This document shows positions 7,123 to 14,380 of a stretch of 23,521 nucleotides of DNA, piece by piece. A model generated the notes under the pieces. That model was given only the letters and a program-made list of their open reading frames with translations. It did not search any database and was not told the DNA's origin. A program made the position numbers and the translations under genes. The stretch comes from Bacillota bacterium (GTDB lineage Bacteria > Bacillota > Clostridia > Lachnospirales > Cellulosilyticaceae): positions 1-23,521 of the forward strand of contig JAEYPM010000020.1 of the NCBI GenBank assembly GCA_023410675.1, in the 5' to 3' direction. Numbering within the stretch: position 1 is the first letter of the stretch; every line of letters starts with the position of its first letter.

Positions 7123-7587
7123 TTAAATCTTTGCCCCACAGCTTATACAATACTCAGCATTTATATTATTTCCAGCATTGCACTCTGGACAAAATTTCAT
7201 AACCTCTATCCCATCATCATTTACACCTGGTTTATCTTGAGTCGCCATATTTTCATCCCAAGCAGTTTTTACTTCTCTTTTATAAGAGCTAAAGCTATCT
7301 TTTTGTTCACGCATTATATTTTCAATAGAAGTATTTAATTGATCAATTGTTTGAAGTGTTTTAGTAATTTTATCACATAACACATCATCTACAGCTATAT
7401 TTTGTCCTTGTGTATAAGCTTCATAACTCTTTTCACCAAGTTCTTCGTAGTACTTCTTCACATCACTTTTTGCTTTCAAAAGGTCTTTTCTATATACAGT
7501 CTGATCTACAGTCTTTTGTGTTTGATTTCCAGCTTCCTTTAAGGTGTGTTTAATACTCTCTCCTAATTTATTGAATAAGTCTTTCAT
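7123..7587 (-). CDS. Coiled-coil protein with C-terminal zinc ribbon
   Basis: 154 aa, with AGGGGG nine bases before the ATG. Residues 1-110 are charged, helical and probably coiled-coil (for example KKTVDQTVYRKDLLKAKSD-like heptads). The end has a four-Cys zinc ribbon: C133-PE-C136 and C147-IS-C150. There is no transmembrane segment. The same strand and a gap of only 58 bp suggest co-transcription with clpC, in the place where the zinc-binding McsA would be expected in other Firmicutes. It shows no clear McsA similarity beyond having cysteine pairs, so a role as a ClpC adaptor is speculation. An AT-rich gap of 264 bp separates it from the upstream permease gene, with only a weak -10 (TATAAT at 7625-7630, minus). 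Confidence 0.7.
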   Translation of the reverse strand: MKDLFNKLGESIKHTLKEAGNQTQKTVDQTVYRKDLLKAKSDVKKYYEELGEKSYEAYTQGQNIAVDDVLCDKITKTLQTIDQLNTSIENIMREQKDSFSSYKREVKTAWDENMATQDKPGVNDDGIEVMKFCPECNAGNNINAEYCISCGAKI

Positions 7588-7851
7588 GGTCTCATACCCC
7601 CTATTTTTATTATGTATTAATCTTATTATATTTTATAAATTGATTTTTTTACAGTAATATTTATAATTTTAAGTCTTATATCCTGTTTTGTGGCAGAACA
7701 ACCTAATTAATTAACTTGTAATTACTTCTATCACTTCCTTCAAATATATTTATATACTATAAGTTAATATAAAAATGTGAATTTCATATATAGAAAGAAA
7801 TAACTTAAATATTTATATTCGTCTATTCTTTTTAAGAAAAACCCATTAAGT

Positions 7852-8787
7852 TTATAAATAGGCTAAGCAAGCTGATAAAATAGGTATCGTAATACAACTA
7901 AACAATGTAGAAACAAAAATGCCTTGAGATGCAAGCTCTGATTGCGTACCATATTGTTTTGTCATAATGGCTGTATTTGCAGCAACAGGCATGCCTGCAA
8001 TGATAACAGGTATTCCTAGTAAAAGTCCATTTTGTATATTTAAAATATACCTTAAAACCACAAAGACTATAACAGGAGCTATAATAAGTCTTATAATACT
8101 TAAAACATATACACCCTTTTTGTTAAACATCTGCTTAATTGGTAGGGCTGCTAACATAGCACCTATAGTAATCATAGAAAGAGGCGTACACATCCCCCCC
8201 ACAATATCAAGGGTTTCAACTACCATACTTGGCACTTTTAATTCAGTAAAAAATATTATTAGTCCAATAACAGAGGCTATGGTTCCAGGATTTAAAAATT
8301 CTTTTATATTAAACCTTGTTTCTTCATTTTTACCACTTTGTATAAGTTTTATACCTAATGTGAACACCAAAACATTAAATAGGATATTGTGAATAGATAC
8401 TAAAAATATAGCTTCTTTTCCGAGTATTGCATTGATAACTGGAAAGCCCATAAAACCACTATTAGAAAATACAATACTAAATGCATAGACACCCCTGTCA
8501 TTTTTATCTTTTGAAATAAATTTGGGCAGTGTAAAGGCTAATATACAGACAACAGCATAGCTTACTATTGCAATCAGAAACATATTTATTGCATCTCTTG
8601 ACTTTTCAGGTGTTAAAGGTATGATCATGCTTGAGATAATAAGTGCTGGTAATGCTATTTTTACTATAAACTTAGAAAATGCATTAACCCCACTGTCTGT
8701 AATCCACTTAACCTTTGCTGCAATGTATCCCAAAAGCATAAGTGTGAACAATATTGCAAGTTGAAAATAAATCTTTTGAAATTCCAA
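7852..8787 (-). CDS. AEC-family transporter (auxin efflux carrier/malate permease type)
   Basis: 311 aa from the TTG at 8787, which has AAGGGAGA just upstream and gives the usual AEC length and N-terminus (LEFQKIYFQLAILFTLMLLGY). A longer frame reaches 8883 but its first 32 residues are hydrophilic and no ribosome binding site precedes it. About ten hydrophobic helices form two halves. Family hallmarks include KFIVKIALPALI in helix 2, SNSGFMGFPV mid-protein, and GMPVAANTAIMTKQYG near the end. AEC members export or import organic anions such as malate or amino-acid-like compounds; the substrate here is not predictable. It is monocistronic, with a structured leader of about 100 nt. Confidence 0.85.
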   Translation of the reverse strand: MEFQKIYFQLAILFTLMLLGYIAAKVKWITDSGVNAFSKFIVKIALPALIISSMIIPLTPEKSRDAINMFLIAIVSYAVVCILAFTLPKFISKDKNDRGVYAFSIVFSNSGFMGFPVINAILGKEAIFLVSIHNILFNVLVFTLGIKLIQSGKNEETRFNIKEFLNPGTIASVIGLIIFFTELKVPSMVVETLDIVGGMCTPLSMITIGAMLAALPIKQMFNKKGVYVLSIIRLIIAPVIVFVVLRYILNIQNGLLLGIPVIIAGMPVAANTAIMTKQYGTQSELASQGIFVSTLFSCITIPILSACLAYL

Positions 8788-8808
8788 TGTTGTCTCCCTT
8801 CTATCATC

Positions 8809-8873
8809 ATTCACATTGAAATATTGGATCCTTATAAGATTAGTCCTATAAATATTTACCATATCATGTGAAT
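8809..8873 (-). promoter_or_regulatory. Structured 5' leader of the AEC transporter gene
   Basis: ATTCACAT (8809-8816) and ATGTGAAT (8866-8873) form a perfect 8-bp inverted repeat about 20 bases upstream of the TTG start. A second AATATT pair lies inside. In the transcript this would close a loop of about 50 nt ahead of the ribosome binding site. I do not recognise a known riboswitch class. Confidence 0.35.
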
Positions 8874-8884
8874 CTACTATCATT

Positions 8885-8924
8885 ATGTCTTATCATTGTA
8901 TATAATGTCTTATTATTGTATCAT
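8885..8924. repeat. Two tandem 20-bp repeats upstream of the AEC gene
   Basis: ATGTCTTATCATTGTATATA (8885-8904) is followed directly by a second copy (8905-8924) with one mismatch in its first 17 bases. The period of 20 bp is about two helical turns, as for paired protein-binding sites. Each copy contains TACAAT on the minus strand, so they may also overlap the promoter. Confidence 0.45.
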
Positions 8925-8982
8925 AAGCTTCTATACTTTTAAATGATTAGTTCTACATAGAGATTACTTTAATGCACAAAAT

Positions 8983-9003
8983 AGAGGCTAATAGTTAGCC
9001 TCT
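8983..9003 (-). terminator. Terminator of the acpS-alr-mazEF transcript
   Basis: A perfect 9-bp stem, AGAGGCTAA / TTAGCCTCT, with a 3-nt loop lies just past the toxin gene. On the minus strand it is followed by ATTTTGTG. The plus-strand side is also T-rich (TTTGATATTTAT). Confidence 0.8.
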
Positions 9004-9017
9004 TTGATATTTATGCT

Positions 9018-9365
9018 TTATGTATTTATCCCAAAACTTACTTTAATACTCTCATCTACTTGTTTCATGAGTTCACTATCTAAATGGCAGATTTTTTCTT
9101 TTAGTCTTTTCTTATCGATCGTTCTAATTTGCTCGAGGAGTATAACAGAATTCTTTACCAACTCATATTCTGTTGCACTAATTTCAACATGGGTTGGAAG
9201 TTTTGCTTTGTTAATCTTAGAAGTGATAGCTGCACATATTACAGTTGGACTAAATTTATTACCTATATCATTTTGGATAACGAGTACGGGACGAATACCT
9301 CCCTGTTCTGAACCTATTACTGGGCTTAAATCTGCATAAAAAATATCTCCACGTTTTACTTGCAC
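9018..9365 (-). CDS. ndoA: Type II toxin EndoA/MazF, mRNA interferase
   Basis: 115 aa from a GTG start. The sequence is strikingly close to Bacillus EndoA (YdcE): VKRGD, GSEQGG.RPVLVIQNDIGN, KLPTHVEI and VILLEQIRTIDK are all present. Catalytic and RNA-binding positions are kept: R25, T48, H59 and Q79. EndoA-type enzymes are ribosome-independent endoribonucleases; the Bacillus enzyme cuts at UACAU. GGAG lies 11 bases upstream, inside the antitoxin stop region, so translation is probably coupled to the antitoxin (6 bp apart). Last gene of the alr cluster, followed by a strong terminator. Confidence 0.95.
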   Translation of the reverse strand: MQVKRGDIFYADLSPVIGSEQGGIRPVLVIQNDIGNKFSPTVICAAITSKINKAKLPTHVEISATEYELVKNSVILLEQIRTIDKKRLKEKICHLDSELMKQVDESIKVSFGINT

Positions 9366-9371
9366 GATAAC

Positions 9372-9563
9372 TCACACTCCGCTTATGCGATCGTAATAAG
9401 ATGCGACCTCACTTTCTGCTTCGAAATACAACTGAGAAATTGATAAATTAATCTCTGCCATCTCTTTGTATCCTTTTTTCATTGTGCTTAATTCTTTTTG
9501 TTCTTTGGTTTTTTTAGATAAATTTATATGTCTTTGGCTATCATCACTTCTTGGTATAGTCAC
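9372..9563 (-). CDS. Short MazE/EndoAI-type antitoxin lacking the ribbon-helix-helix domain
   Basis: 63 aa from a GTG start with AGGGGTGG six bases before it. The C-terminal half (KKTKEQKELSTMKKGYKEMA then EINLSIS, YFEAESE, DRISGV) lines up with the toxin-binding half of Bacillus EndoAI (MRRGYMEMAKINLNIS, then FAE.EAE, ERLVSGG). EndoAI is about 93 aa and starts with a DNA-binding ribbon-helix-helix; here only about 16 unrelated residues precede the match. An in-frame TAG lies five codons before the GTG, and no RHH-like remnant is seen in the other frames of the 103-bp gap. It should still neutralise the toxin, but probably cannot act as an autorepressor. Position and coupling to ndoA support the assignment. 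Confidence 0.82.
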   Translation of the reverse strand: MTIPRSDDSQRHINLSKKTKEQKELSTMKKGYKEMAEINLSISQLYFEAESEVASYYDRISGV

Positions 9564-9666
9564 TGCAAACCACCCCTATTCAAATCGTGATTTACTCCTA
9601 TTCCAGCTAAATATATTCTTGTCATATTCGAGTATTTCTATACACGATAAAAAAAATTTTTTAAAA

Positions 9667-10794
9667 TTATCTATAAACTCTAGGAACTCTTTTTCCAATC
9701 ATACAAACAATCTCATAACTGATTGTCTCTAATTCCTCTGCAATTTCTTCTACTGATATGCAGCAATCCTCTTGCGTTCCAAACAATACGACTTCATCAC
9801 CTACACATACATTTTCTATATGTGAAACGTCCACCATAAACTGATCCATACACACAGTTCCAACTATATGAGCATATTGACCATGAATTAATACGCTTCC
9901 CTTATTCGTTAACCTTCTTGAATAGCCGTCTGCATAACCTATAGGAATTGTTGCTATCTTTGTTTTTTGATGGGTACAATACTTTCTTCCGTAGCTAATA
10001 TAATATCCTTCTGGCAATTCTTTTACATGTACTATCTGAGATTTTAATGTCATAGCAGGTTTTAAGTCTAACTTCTTCCCTTGTAGGTAATGTGAAGGAT
10101 AATAGCCATATAATATAATGCCAGGTCTTATCATATTACAATGTGTATACTCATGATTGATGATAGCGGCACTATTTGCTGTATGTACTATAGGTATTAC
10201 AATTCCTGCATTCCTCAAATCATTAACAAAGCTATTAAAAATATTCCATTGCTTTTTTGTATATGTATCATCTTGTTCATCTGCAGCAGCAAAGTGGGTA
10301 AATATACCTTCAATATGAAGATTGTCAAGAACAGCAATTTTAATAATTTCTTCTAAACTACGCTGTGTGGGTAAAAAACCTATCCTTCCCATACCTGTAT
10401 CTACTTTTATATGAATATGAGCGACCTCATTTAATCTTTGTGCTTGGCTTGCAATTTCCTGTGCCATTTCATAAGAAAATACAGTTTGTGTCAGATGATT
10501 ACAAATGAGTGCTTCTATATCGGCTGGTGGCGTATACCCTAAAACAAGTATTGGCAATCTAATCCCTGCTTCTCTTAATTCCACTCCTTCTTTTACGATA
10601 GCAACTGCAAACCTTTTTGCTCCTTCATTTTGAAGTATATTTGCTATTTCTATTGATCCATGCCCATAAGCATCTGCCTTTACTACTGGCATTATATCTG
10701 TATCCATATGAACACTTTGTCTAATTTGATTATAATTATGTTTTATAGCCTCCACATCGATTTCTGCTACAACACGTGGTGTATAATAATCCAT
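9667..10794 (-). CDS. alr: Alanine racemase
   Basis: 375 aa, full length. The PLP-binding lysine is K39 in PVVKADAYGHG; the second catalytic residue is Y268 in YISYGR. DTGMGRIGF (132-140), IPIGYADGY (283-291) and CMDQFMVDV (315-323) are the family hallmarks. The enzyme interconverts L- and D-alanine, supplying D-Ala for peptidoglycan and teichoic acid. AAGGAGGT precedes the ATG. It follows the lipoprotein gene by 21 bp and precedes the toxin-antitoxin pair, as in the Bacillus ydcC-alr-ndoAI-ndoA order. The 103-bp gap downstream has an A8T6 tract but no convincing terminator. Confidence 0.97.
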   Translation of the reverse strand: MDYYTPRVVAEIDVEAIKHNYNQIRQSVHMDTDIMPVVKADAYGHGSIEIANILQNEGAKRFAVAIVKEGVELREAGIRLPILVLGYTPPADIEALICNHLTQTVFSYEMAQEIASQAQRLNEVAHIHIKVDTGMGRIGFLPTQRSLEEIIKIAVLDNLHIEGIFTHFAAADEQDDTYTKKQWNIFNSFVNDLRNAGIVIPIVHTANSAAIINHEYTHCNMIRPGIILYGYYPSHYLQGKKLDLKPAMTLKSQIVHVKELPEGYYISYGRKYCTHQKTKIATIPIGYADGYSRRLTNKGSVLIHGQYAHIVGTVCMDQFMVDVSHIENVCVGDEVVLFGTQEDCCISVEEIAEELETISYEIVCMIGKRVPRVYR

Positions 10795-10815
10795 AATTAC
10801 CTCCTTATGTATATT

Positions 10816-11433
10816 TCACAGATCCCACTTCATCTCTGTATTATAATTAAAATTTAAAAAGTTAACTTCTATCGTTACATTTCCTTCTTTATCAAATATG
10901 TGCATTTTTACTGGTGCTCTCTTTTTTTCGTCAAACCATACTTTTTGTGTTGCCATGTATTTATAATTACCAGGTATGGTAGTTTCTATCACTGTAGTAG
11001 GTATCCCTTGAATCTTTTCTATATATGCACTTGTGCTTTCTGAATTTAAATAGTTGTGCACAAACGTACCAAATAGTATTTGATTTTTTGCAGCGGTTAT
11101 CTTAAGGGGTACGGTTTTCCCATTTATTGGGTTATATTCTTTGACGCCATTTTTATTAAAAATAGTTTTATAACCCTTTAGATATTCTGGCCATTCTATA
11201 GTTAGTGTATGATTTCCTTCTAAATCACAAGTTTGTTTCATATGCATTTCATTTTTTTGATTATCGATACAAAAAATGACTTCCACATCACACGCATAAC
11301 TTTTGACCGCACATAGTAATTCCTTAATTTCATCTTTTTTTACTTCTACTTTTTCATTTTTCTTACATCCTATTACAAGAAATGGTATCATCATCACGAC
11401 TAAAATTGTTCCTACTATTTTGCCCCTATTCAT
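10816..11433 (-). CDS. LolA/YdcC-like lipoprotein
   Basis: 205 aa. A type II signal peptide (Arg3, Lys5, a hydrophobic run 7-21) ends in LVIGC, giving a lipidated Cys23 on the outer face of the membrane. The mature part is beta-rich, with repeated aromatic/charged strands (TLTIEWPEYLKGYKT, YKYMATQKVWFDEKKRAPVK), as in the LolA/YdcC fold. It occupies the position of ydcC, just upstream of alr, but is clearly shorter than Bacillus YdcC. AGGAGGA precedes the ATG. The role is unknown; the fold suggests binding of a lipid or hydrophobic ligand. The 125 bp before it hold no clear promoter or terminator. Confidence 0.72.
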   Translation of the reverse strand: MNRGKIVGTILVVMMIPFLVIGCKKNEKVEVKKDEIKELLCAVKSYACDVEVIFCIDNQKNEMHMKQTCDLEGNHTLTIEWPEYLKGYKTIFNKNGVKEYNPINGKTVPLKITAAKNQILFGTFVHNYLNSESTSAYIEKIQGIPTTVIETTIPGNYKYMATQKVWFDEKKRAPVKMHIFDKEGNVTIEVNFLNFNYNTEMKWDL

Positions 11434-11558
11434 ACTTCCTCCTATTATCCAATAATTCTTGGAAGCAGAGCTTTATAACTTATAAATACCTATATCACCT
11501 AGTACCTTCCCATCTATACTAATATACTCGGTAAAATGAAAATATATGAAAAACTTTT

Positions 11559-13103
11559 TTATCTTAGTTCTAAAAATACTTCTTCTACACCTTTTAAAAC
11601 ATCTGAGGGCAGTATGGCATAGTCACTCAGTTTAGATCGTGCTATGTCTCCTGATCTACCATGCAAATATACTCCTAAAATCGCTGCTTCTTTTGCACTA
11701 AGACCTTGTGCATACAGTCCTGCAATAATCCCCGTCAGAACATCCCCACTACCTGCTTTAGCCATCCCTGGGTTTCCAGTTGTATTGATATAAAGATCCC
11801 CATCTGGGTCTGCTACTAGTGTTCTTTCTGTCTTTAACACAGTAATTATATTATTTTTAGCAGAAAATGAAAGTGCCACCTTACTACTATTTTCTAAAAT
11901 ATATGGTATGCTTTGTTCTGATAACATAGACATTTCCCCTGGGTGTGGTGTAATAATAATAGGCATTTCCCTCTCTTTTGTTCTATCTAAAAGAGGTTTC
12001 AGGGCATATAAAGCATCAGCATCTATAACACAAGGCTTTAAGCTATCTAAAACCACTGATAATATCTGAGTAATTCCACTATGTCTACCTATTCCTGGTC
12101 CTATAGCAAGAATATCATACTGCTGTATTATACTTATTAGCTTTTCTTCTGCACTTGGTACAATGTGACCGTCTTCATCTTCCAAAGGAATAGTGATCAC
12201 TTCTGTTATTTTTTGCTCTAAGACATCACAAATAGACTTAGGAACTGCTGCTGTTACAACCCCAGCTCCTACTTTTAAAGCTGACAAGCTAGCTAATGTG
12301 ATTGCACCTGACATACCCACTTGTCCGCCAATAAATAGAACTTTTCCATACGTCCCTTTATTACTTCTTGTATACCTTTTTGGTAGCAATTTCTTAGCCA
12401 TTTCTTCGTCAATACTCCATGTTGGCACATTAAAAGTATCTATAAGGTTTTGGGGTATGCCAATATTAGCAACAATTAATTCCCCAATATAATCAATTGC
12501 AGGATAAAAAAACATGCCTAATTTAGGAAGCTGAAAAGTAATGGTAACATTTGCTTTGACTGCAATACCCTTAACAGTTCCTGTATCGGCATCTATTCCT
12601 GATGGTATATCCATGCTTATAATATAAGCGTTGGTATGATTAATTTTCTCTATGATATCAAAATAAATAGATTCAAGGTTTCTTGTAAGTCCAGTACCAA
12701 ATAATGCATCAATAATAATATCTGATTGACTTAAATGTGTATCCATTTCTTTAGGTATTCCCTTAGATAAAACATGTATGGGAATTCCTATATTTTTACA
12801 TGCCTCATAGTATACTTTAGAGTCTTTAGTAAGCCTATCTTCGGAGGCTAGAAGAATAACTTCTACCTTGCCTTTACTAAAAGCTACAAGTTGCCTTGCT
12901 AGGGCTAACCCGTCTCCCCCATTATTGCCTGCTCCGCAGATAATACTAATTTTTTTATTTTCGATACTCTTTCCAAAATACTCTTTTATATAATGATAAA
13001 CTGAGTAAGCTGCGTGCTCCATAAGTAAAATACTTGGTATATTATATTGATTGATTGCTCTATTATCTATGTCTTTCATCTGCATAGCTGTAACAAGCTT
13101 CAT
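11559..13103 (-). CDS. nnr: Bifunctional NAD(P)H-hydrate repair enzyme Nnr (epimerase plus ADP-dependent dehydratase)
   Basis: 514 aa, two fused domains. The N-terminal YjeF/NnrE epimerase part (about 1-225) has GAGNNGGDG at 57-65 and SMDIPSGIDADTG at 163-175. The C-terminal ribokinase-like NnrD part (about 235-514) has GKVLFIGG, AIGPGIG, ITPHPGEMSML and AKAGSGDVLTG (GSGD at 451-454). Together they restore NAD(P)H damaged by hydration: the epimerase interconverts R- and S-NAD(P)HX and the dehydratase acts on the S form. GAGGGAAGGG precedes the ATG. There is a single base between the acpS stop and this start, so the genes are co-translated or tightly co-transcribed. Confidence 0.96.
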   Translation of the reverse strand: MKLVTAMQMKDIDNRAINQYNIPSILLMEHAAYSVYHYIKEYFGKSIENKKISIICGAGNNGGDGLALARQLVAFSKGKVEVILLASEDRLTKDSKVYYEACKNIGIPIHVLSKGIPKEMDTHLSQSDIIIDALFGTGLTRNLESIYFDIIEKINHTNAYIISMDIPSGIDADTGTVKGIAVKANVTITFQLPKLGMFFYPAIDYIGELIVANIGIPQNLIDTFNVPTWSIDEEMAKKLLPKRYTRSNKGTYGKVLFIGGQVGMSGAITLASLSALKVGAGVVTAAVPKSICDVLEQKITEVITIPLEDEDGHIVPSAEEKLISIIQQYDILAIGPGIGRHSGITQILSVVLDSLKPCVIDADALYALKPLLDRTKEREMPIIITPHPGEMSMLSEQSIPYILENSSKVALSFSAKNNIITVLKTERTLVADPDGDLYINTTGNPGMAKAGSGDVLTGIIAGLYAQGLSAKEAAILGVYLHGRSGDIARSKLSDYAILPSDVLKGVEEVFLELR

Positions 13104-13104
13104 A

Positions 13105-13485
13105 TTAATCCCTTCCCTCTGCTATTGCATAAGCTATTGCATAGTCTTTACAATGTGCTATTGAAACATGTATGTTATGGATGTTTTTATCCATGCATAA
13201 TGTTTGTGCATTACCTAAGCATGCCACATAAGGTTTTCCTAAAGCATCTCTTAAGATTTCTATATCTTTTATCCCAAAACCTCTAAATCCAGTTCCAAGT
13301 GCTTTAACAACTGCTTCTTTGGCAGCAAATGTACCTGCTAAGGTTTCTGCCTTAAAATGGACACTTTCAAAATAAGCTATTTCTCCAGGAGTAAAAACCT
13401 TATTCATAAAATTAGGGGTATTGTTTACTGCTTTTTCTACTCTATTAATTTCTATAATATCTGTTCCAATCCCTTGTATACTCAT
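13105..13485 (-). CDS. acpS: Holo-[acyl-carrier-protein] synthase AcpS
   Basis: 126 aa from the ATG at 13485; an ATG nine bases earlier (13494) is also possible. I prefer 13485 because it overlaps the preceding stop as ATGA, a classic coupling, and AGGAAG lies 11 bases before it but only two before the earlier ATG. GIGTDIIEINRVEKA gives the Mg-binding Asp. TFAAKEAVVKALGTGF gives the catalytic Glu and conserved Lys, and VSIAHCKDYAIAYAI closes the fold. AcpS transfers 4'-phosphopantetheine from CoA to acyl carrier protein. It heads the conserved acpS-nnr-lipoprotein-alr series. Confidence 0.95.
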   Translation of the reverse strand: MSIQGIGTDIIEINRVEKAVNNTPNFMNKVFTPGEIAYFESVHFKAETLAGTFAAKEAVVKALGTGFRGFGIKDIEILRDALGKPYVACLGNAQTLCMDKNIHNIHVSIAHCKDYAIAYAIAEGRD

Positions 13486-14138
13486 TTTTTCCATAACTTC
13501 CTATCTACTTTTGATATGTGGTCATAGCCTATAACGCTATGTAAATATGTATATAAATGAGTCATTTTCTGCTCATATTGCTTCTTCTCTTCAGTTTTTT
13601 TCACGACTTCTGCTCTTAAATGATCAATTTCTGCTTCCAAATCACTTTGTCCCTTTGCATAAGTGCGTATATAGCCATAACCAATTGAAATAGTTTCCTC
13701 AATAATAGCTCTATTCGTTATTTCAATCTCATCTTCTATTTCTTTTATACGGGCATCAAGATTCTCAAGCTTCTCGTTTGTCATAATAACACTTTTTTGA
13801 AGCTTATCAAGCTCTTCTATTTGAGAAGTATCCCCCTCTTCATTGAGGTGTTTACTTAACGTGAGAATATTACTTAACAATTTTTGCTTGACTTGGACAT
13901 AATCCTTATAATCATTTGTGAACTTGCCTCTCTTTTTTAATAACTCTTTTAAATGCTCTTCATTTTTATTGATTGAATGACTGCCTAATTCACTTTTAAT
14001 AGCATACCATAGTGGATCCAGCACGACTATTGGGAGTTTTTCTTTTAGCAATACCTCTTTGATGGTCTCTTGATCTTCACCTTTTACGTTTTGCAACTGC
14101 TTTTCTATCTCTTTATCCTTTTTAAAAACACGTAGCAT
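13482..14138 (-). CDS. Coiled-coil protein of unknown function, coupled to acpS
   Basis: 218 aa, with GGGGGG six bases before the ATG. There is no signal peptide, membrane segment or cysteine cluster. The N-terminus is short and basic (MLRVFKKDKEIEKQLQ), followed by a hydrophobic patch (LPIVVLDPLWYAIKSEL, about 35-51). Long charged heptad-like helices then run from about 60 to 200 (for example LENLDARIKEIEDEIEI). It could be a structural or adaptor protein. Its stop codon overlaps the acpS start (ATGA), so the two are likely co-translated. It appears to be the first gene of the operon. A TATAAT-like -10 is visible upstream on the minus strand without a matching -35. I do not recognise the family. 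Confidence 0.68.
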   Translation of the reverse strand: MLRVFKKDKEIEKQLQNVKGEDQETIKEVLLKEKLPIVVLDPLWYAIKSELGSHSINKNEEHLKELLKKRGKFTNDYKDYVQVKQKLLSNILTLSKHLNEEGDTSQIEELDKLQKSVIMTNEKLENLDARIKEIEDEIEITNRAIIEETISIGYGYIRTYAKGQSDLEAEIDHLRAEVVKKTEEKKQYEQKMTHLYTYLHSVIGYDHISKVDRKLWKK

Positions 14139-14326
14139 TAGTTTCCCCCCATATTATTGATGTGTATTCCATAGAATAATCCAATATTTATAATGTTACT
14201 TTCATGATAGAGAAATACCTCAGATTATACTTATGCAGCTACTTACTTTGTTTCTCTTAAGTGAATGCACAGGGTAAAAATAAAACCTTAAATGTGAATT
14301 CTATATATTAATTTTATAACTATTTA

Positions 14327-14362
14327 TACAAAAATAAAAGAGCATAATTAAAACATGCCCTT
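14327..14362 (-). terminator. Terminator of the ComEC-like lipoprotein gene
   Basis: On the minus strand AAGGGCAT (14355-14362) pairs with ATGCTCTT (14338-14345) with one internal mismatch. TTTATTTTTG follows. It starts about 20 bp after the stop codon of the lipoprotein gene. Confidence 0.65.
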
Positions 14363-14380
14363 CTATTTTTATATTAATGG

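Noticed and set aside
9564..9666. Frameshifted N-terminal half of the antitoxin
   Set aside because: An in-frame TAG lies five codons before the GTG, and the other minus-strand frames show no ribbon-helix-helix pattern. The GTG has a good ribosome binding site, so the short form looks genuine.
12193..12492. Plus-strand open frame inside nnr, and similar frames inside clpC, radA, alr and the AEC gene
   Set aside because: These are antisense shadows of well-supported genes, with no ribosome binding site or family resemblance.
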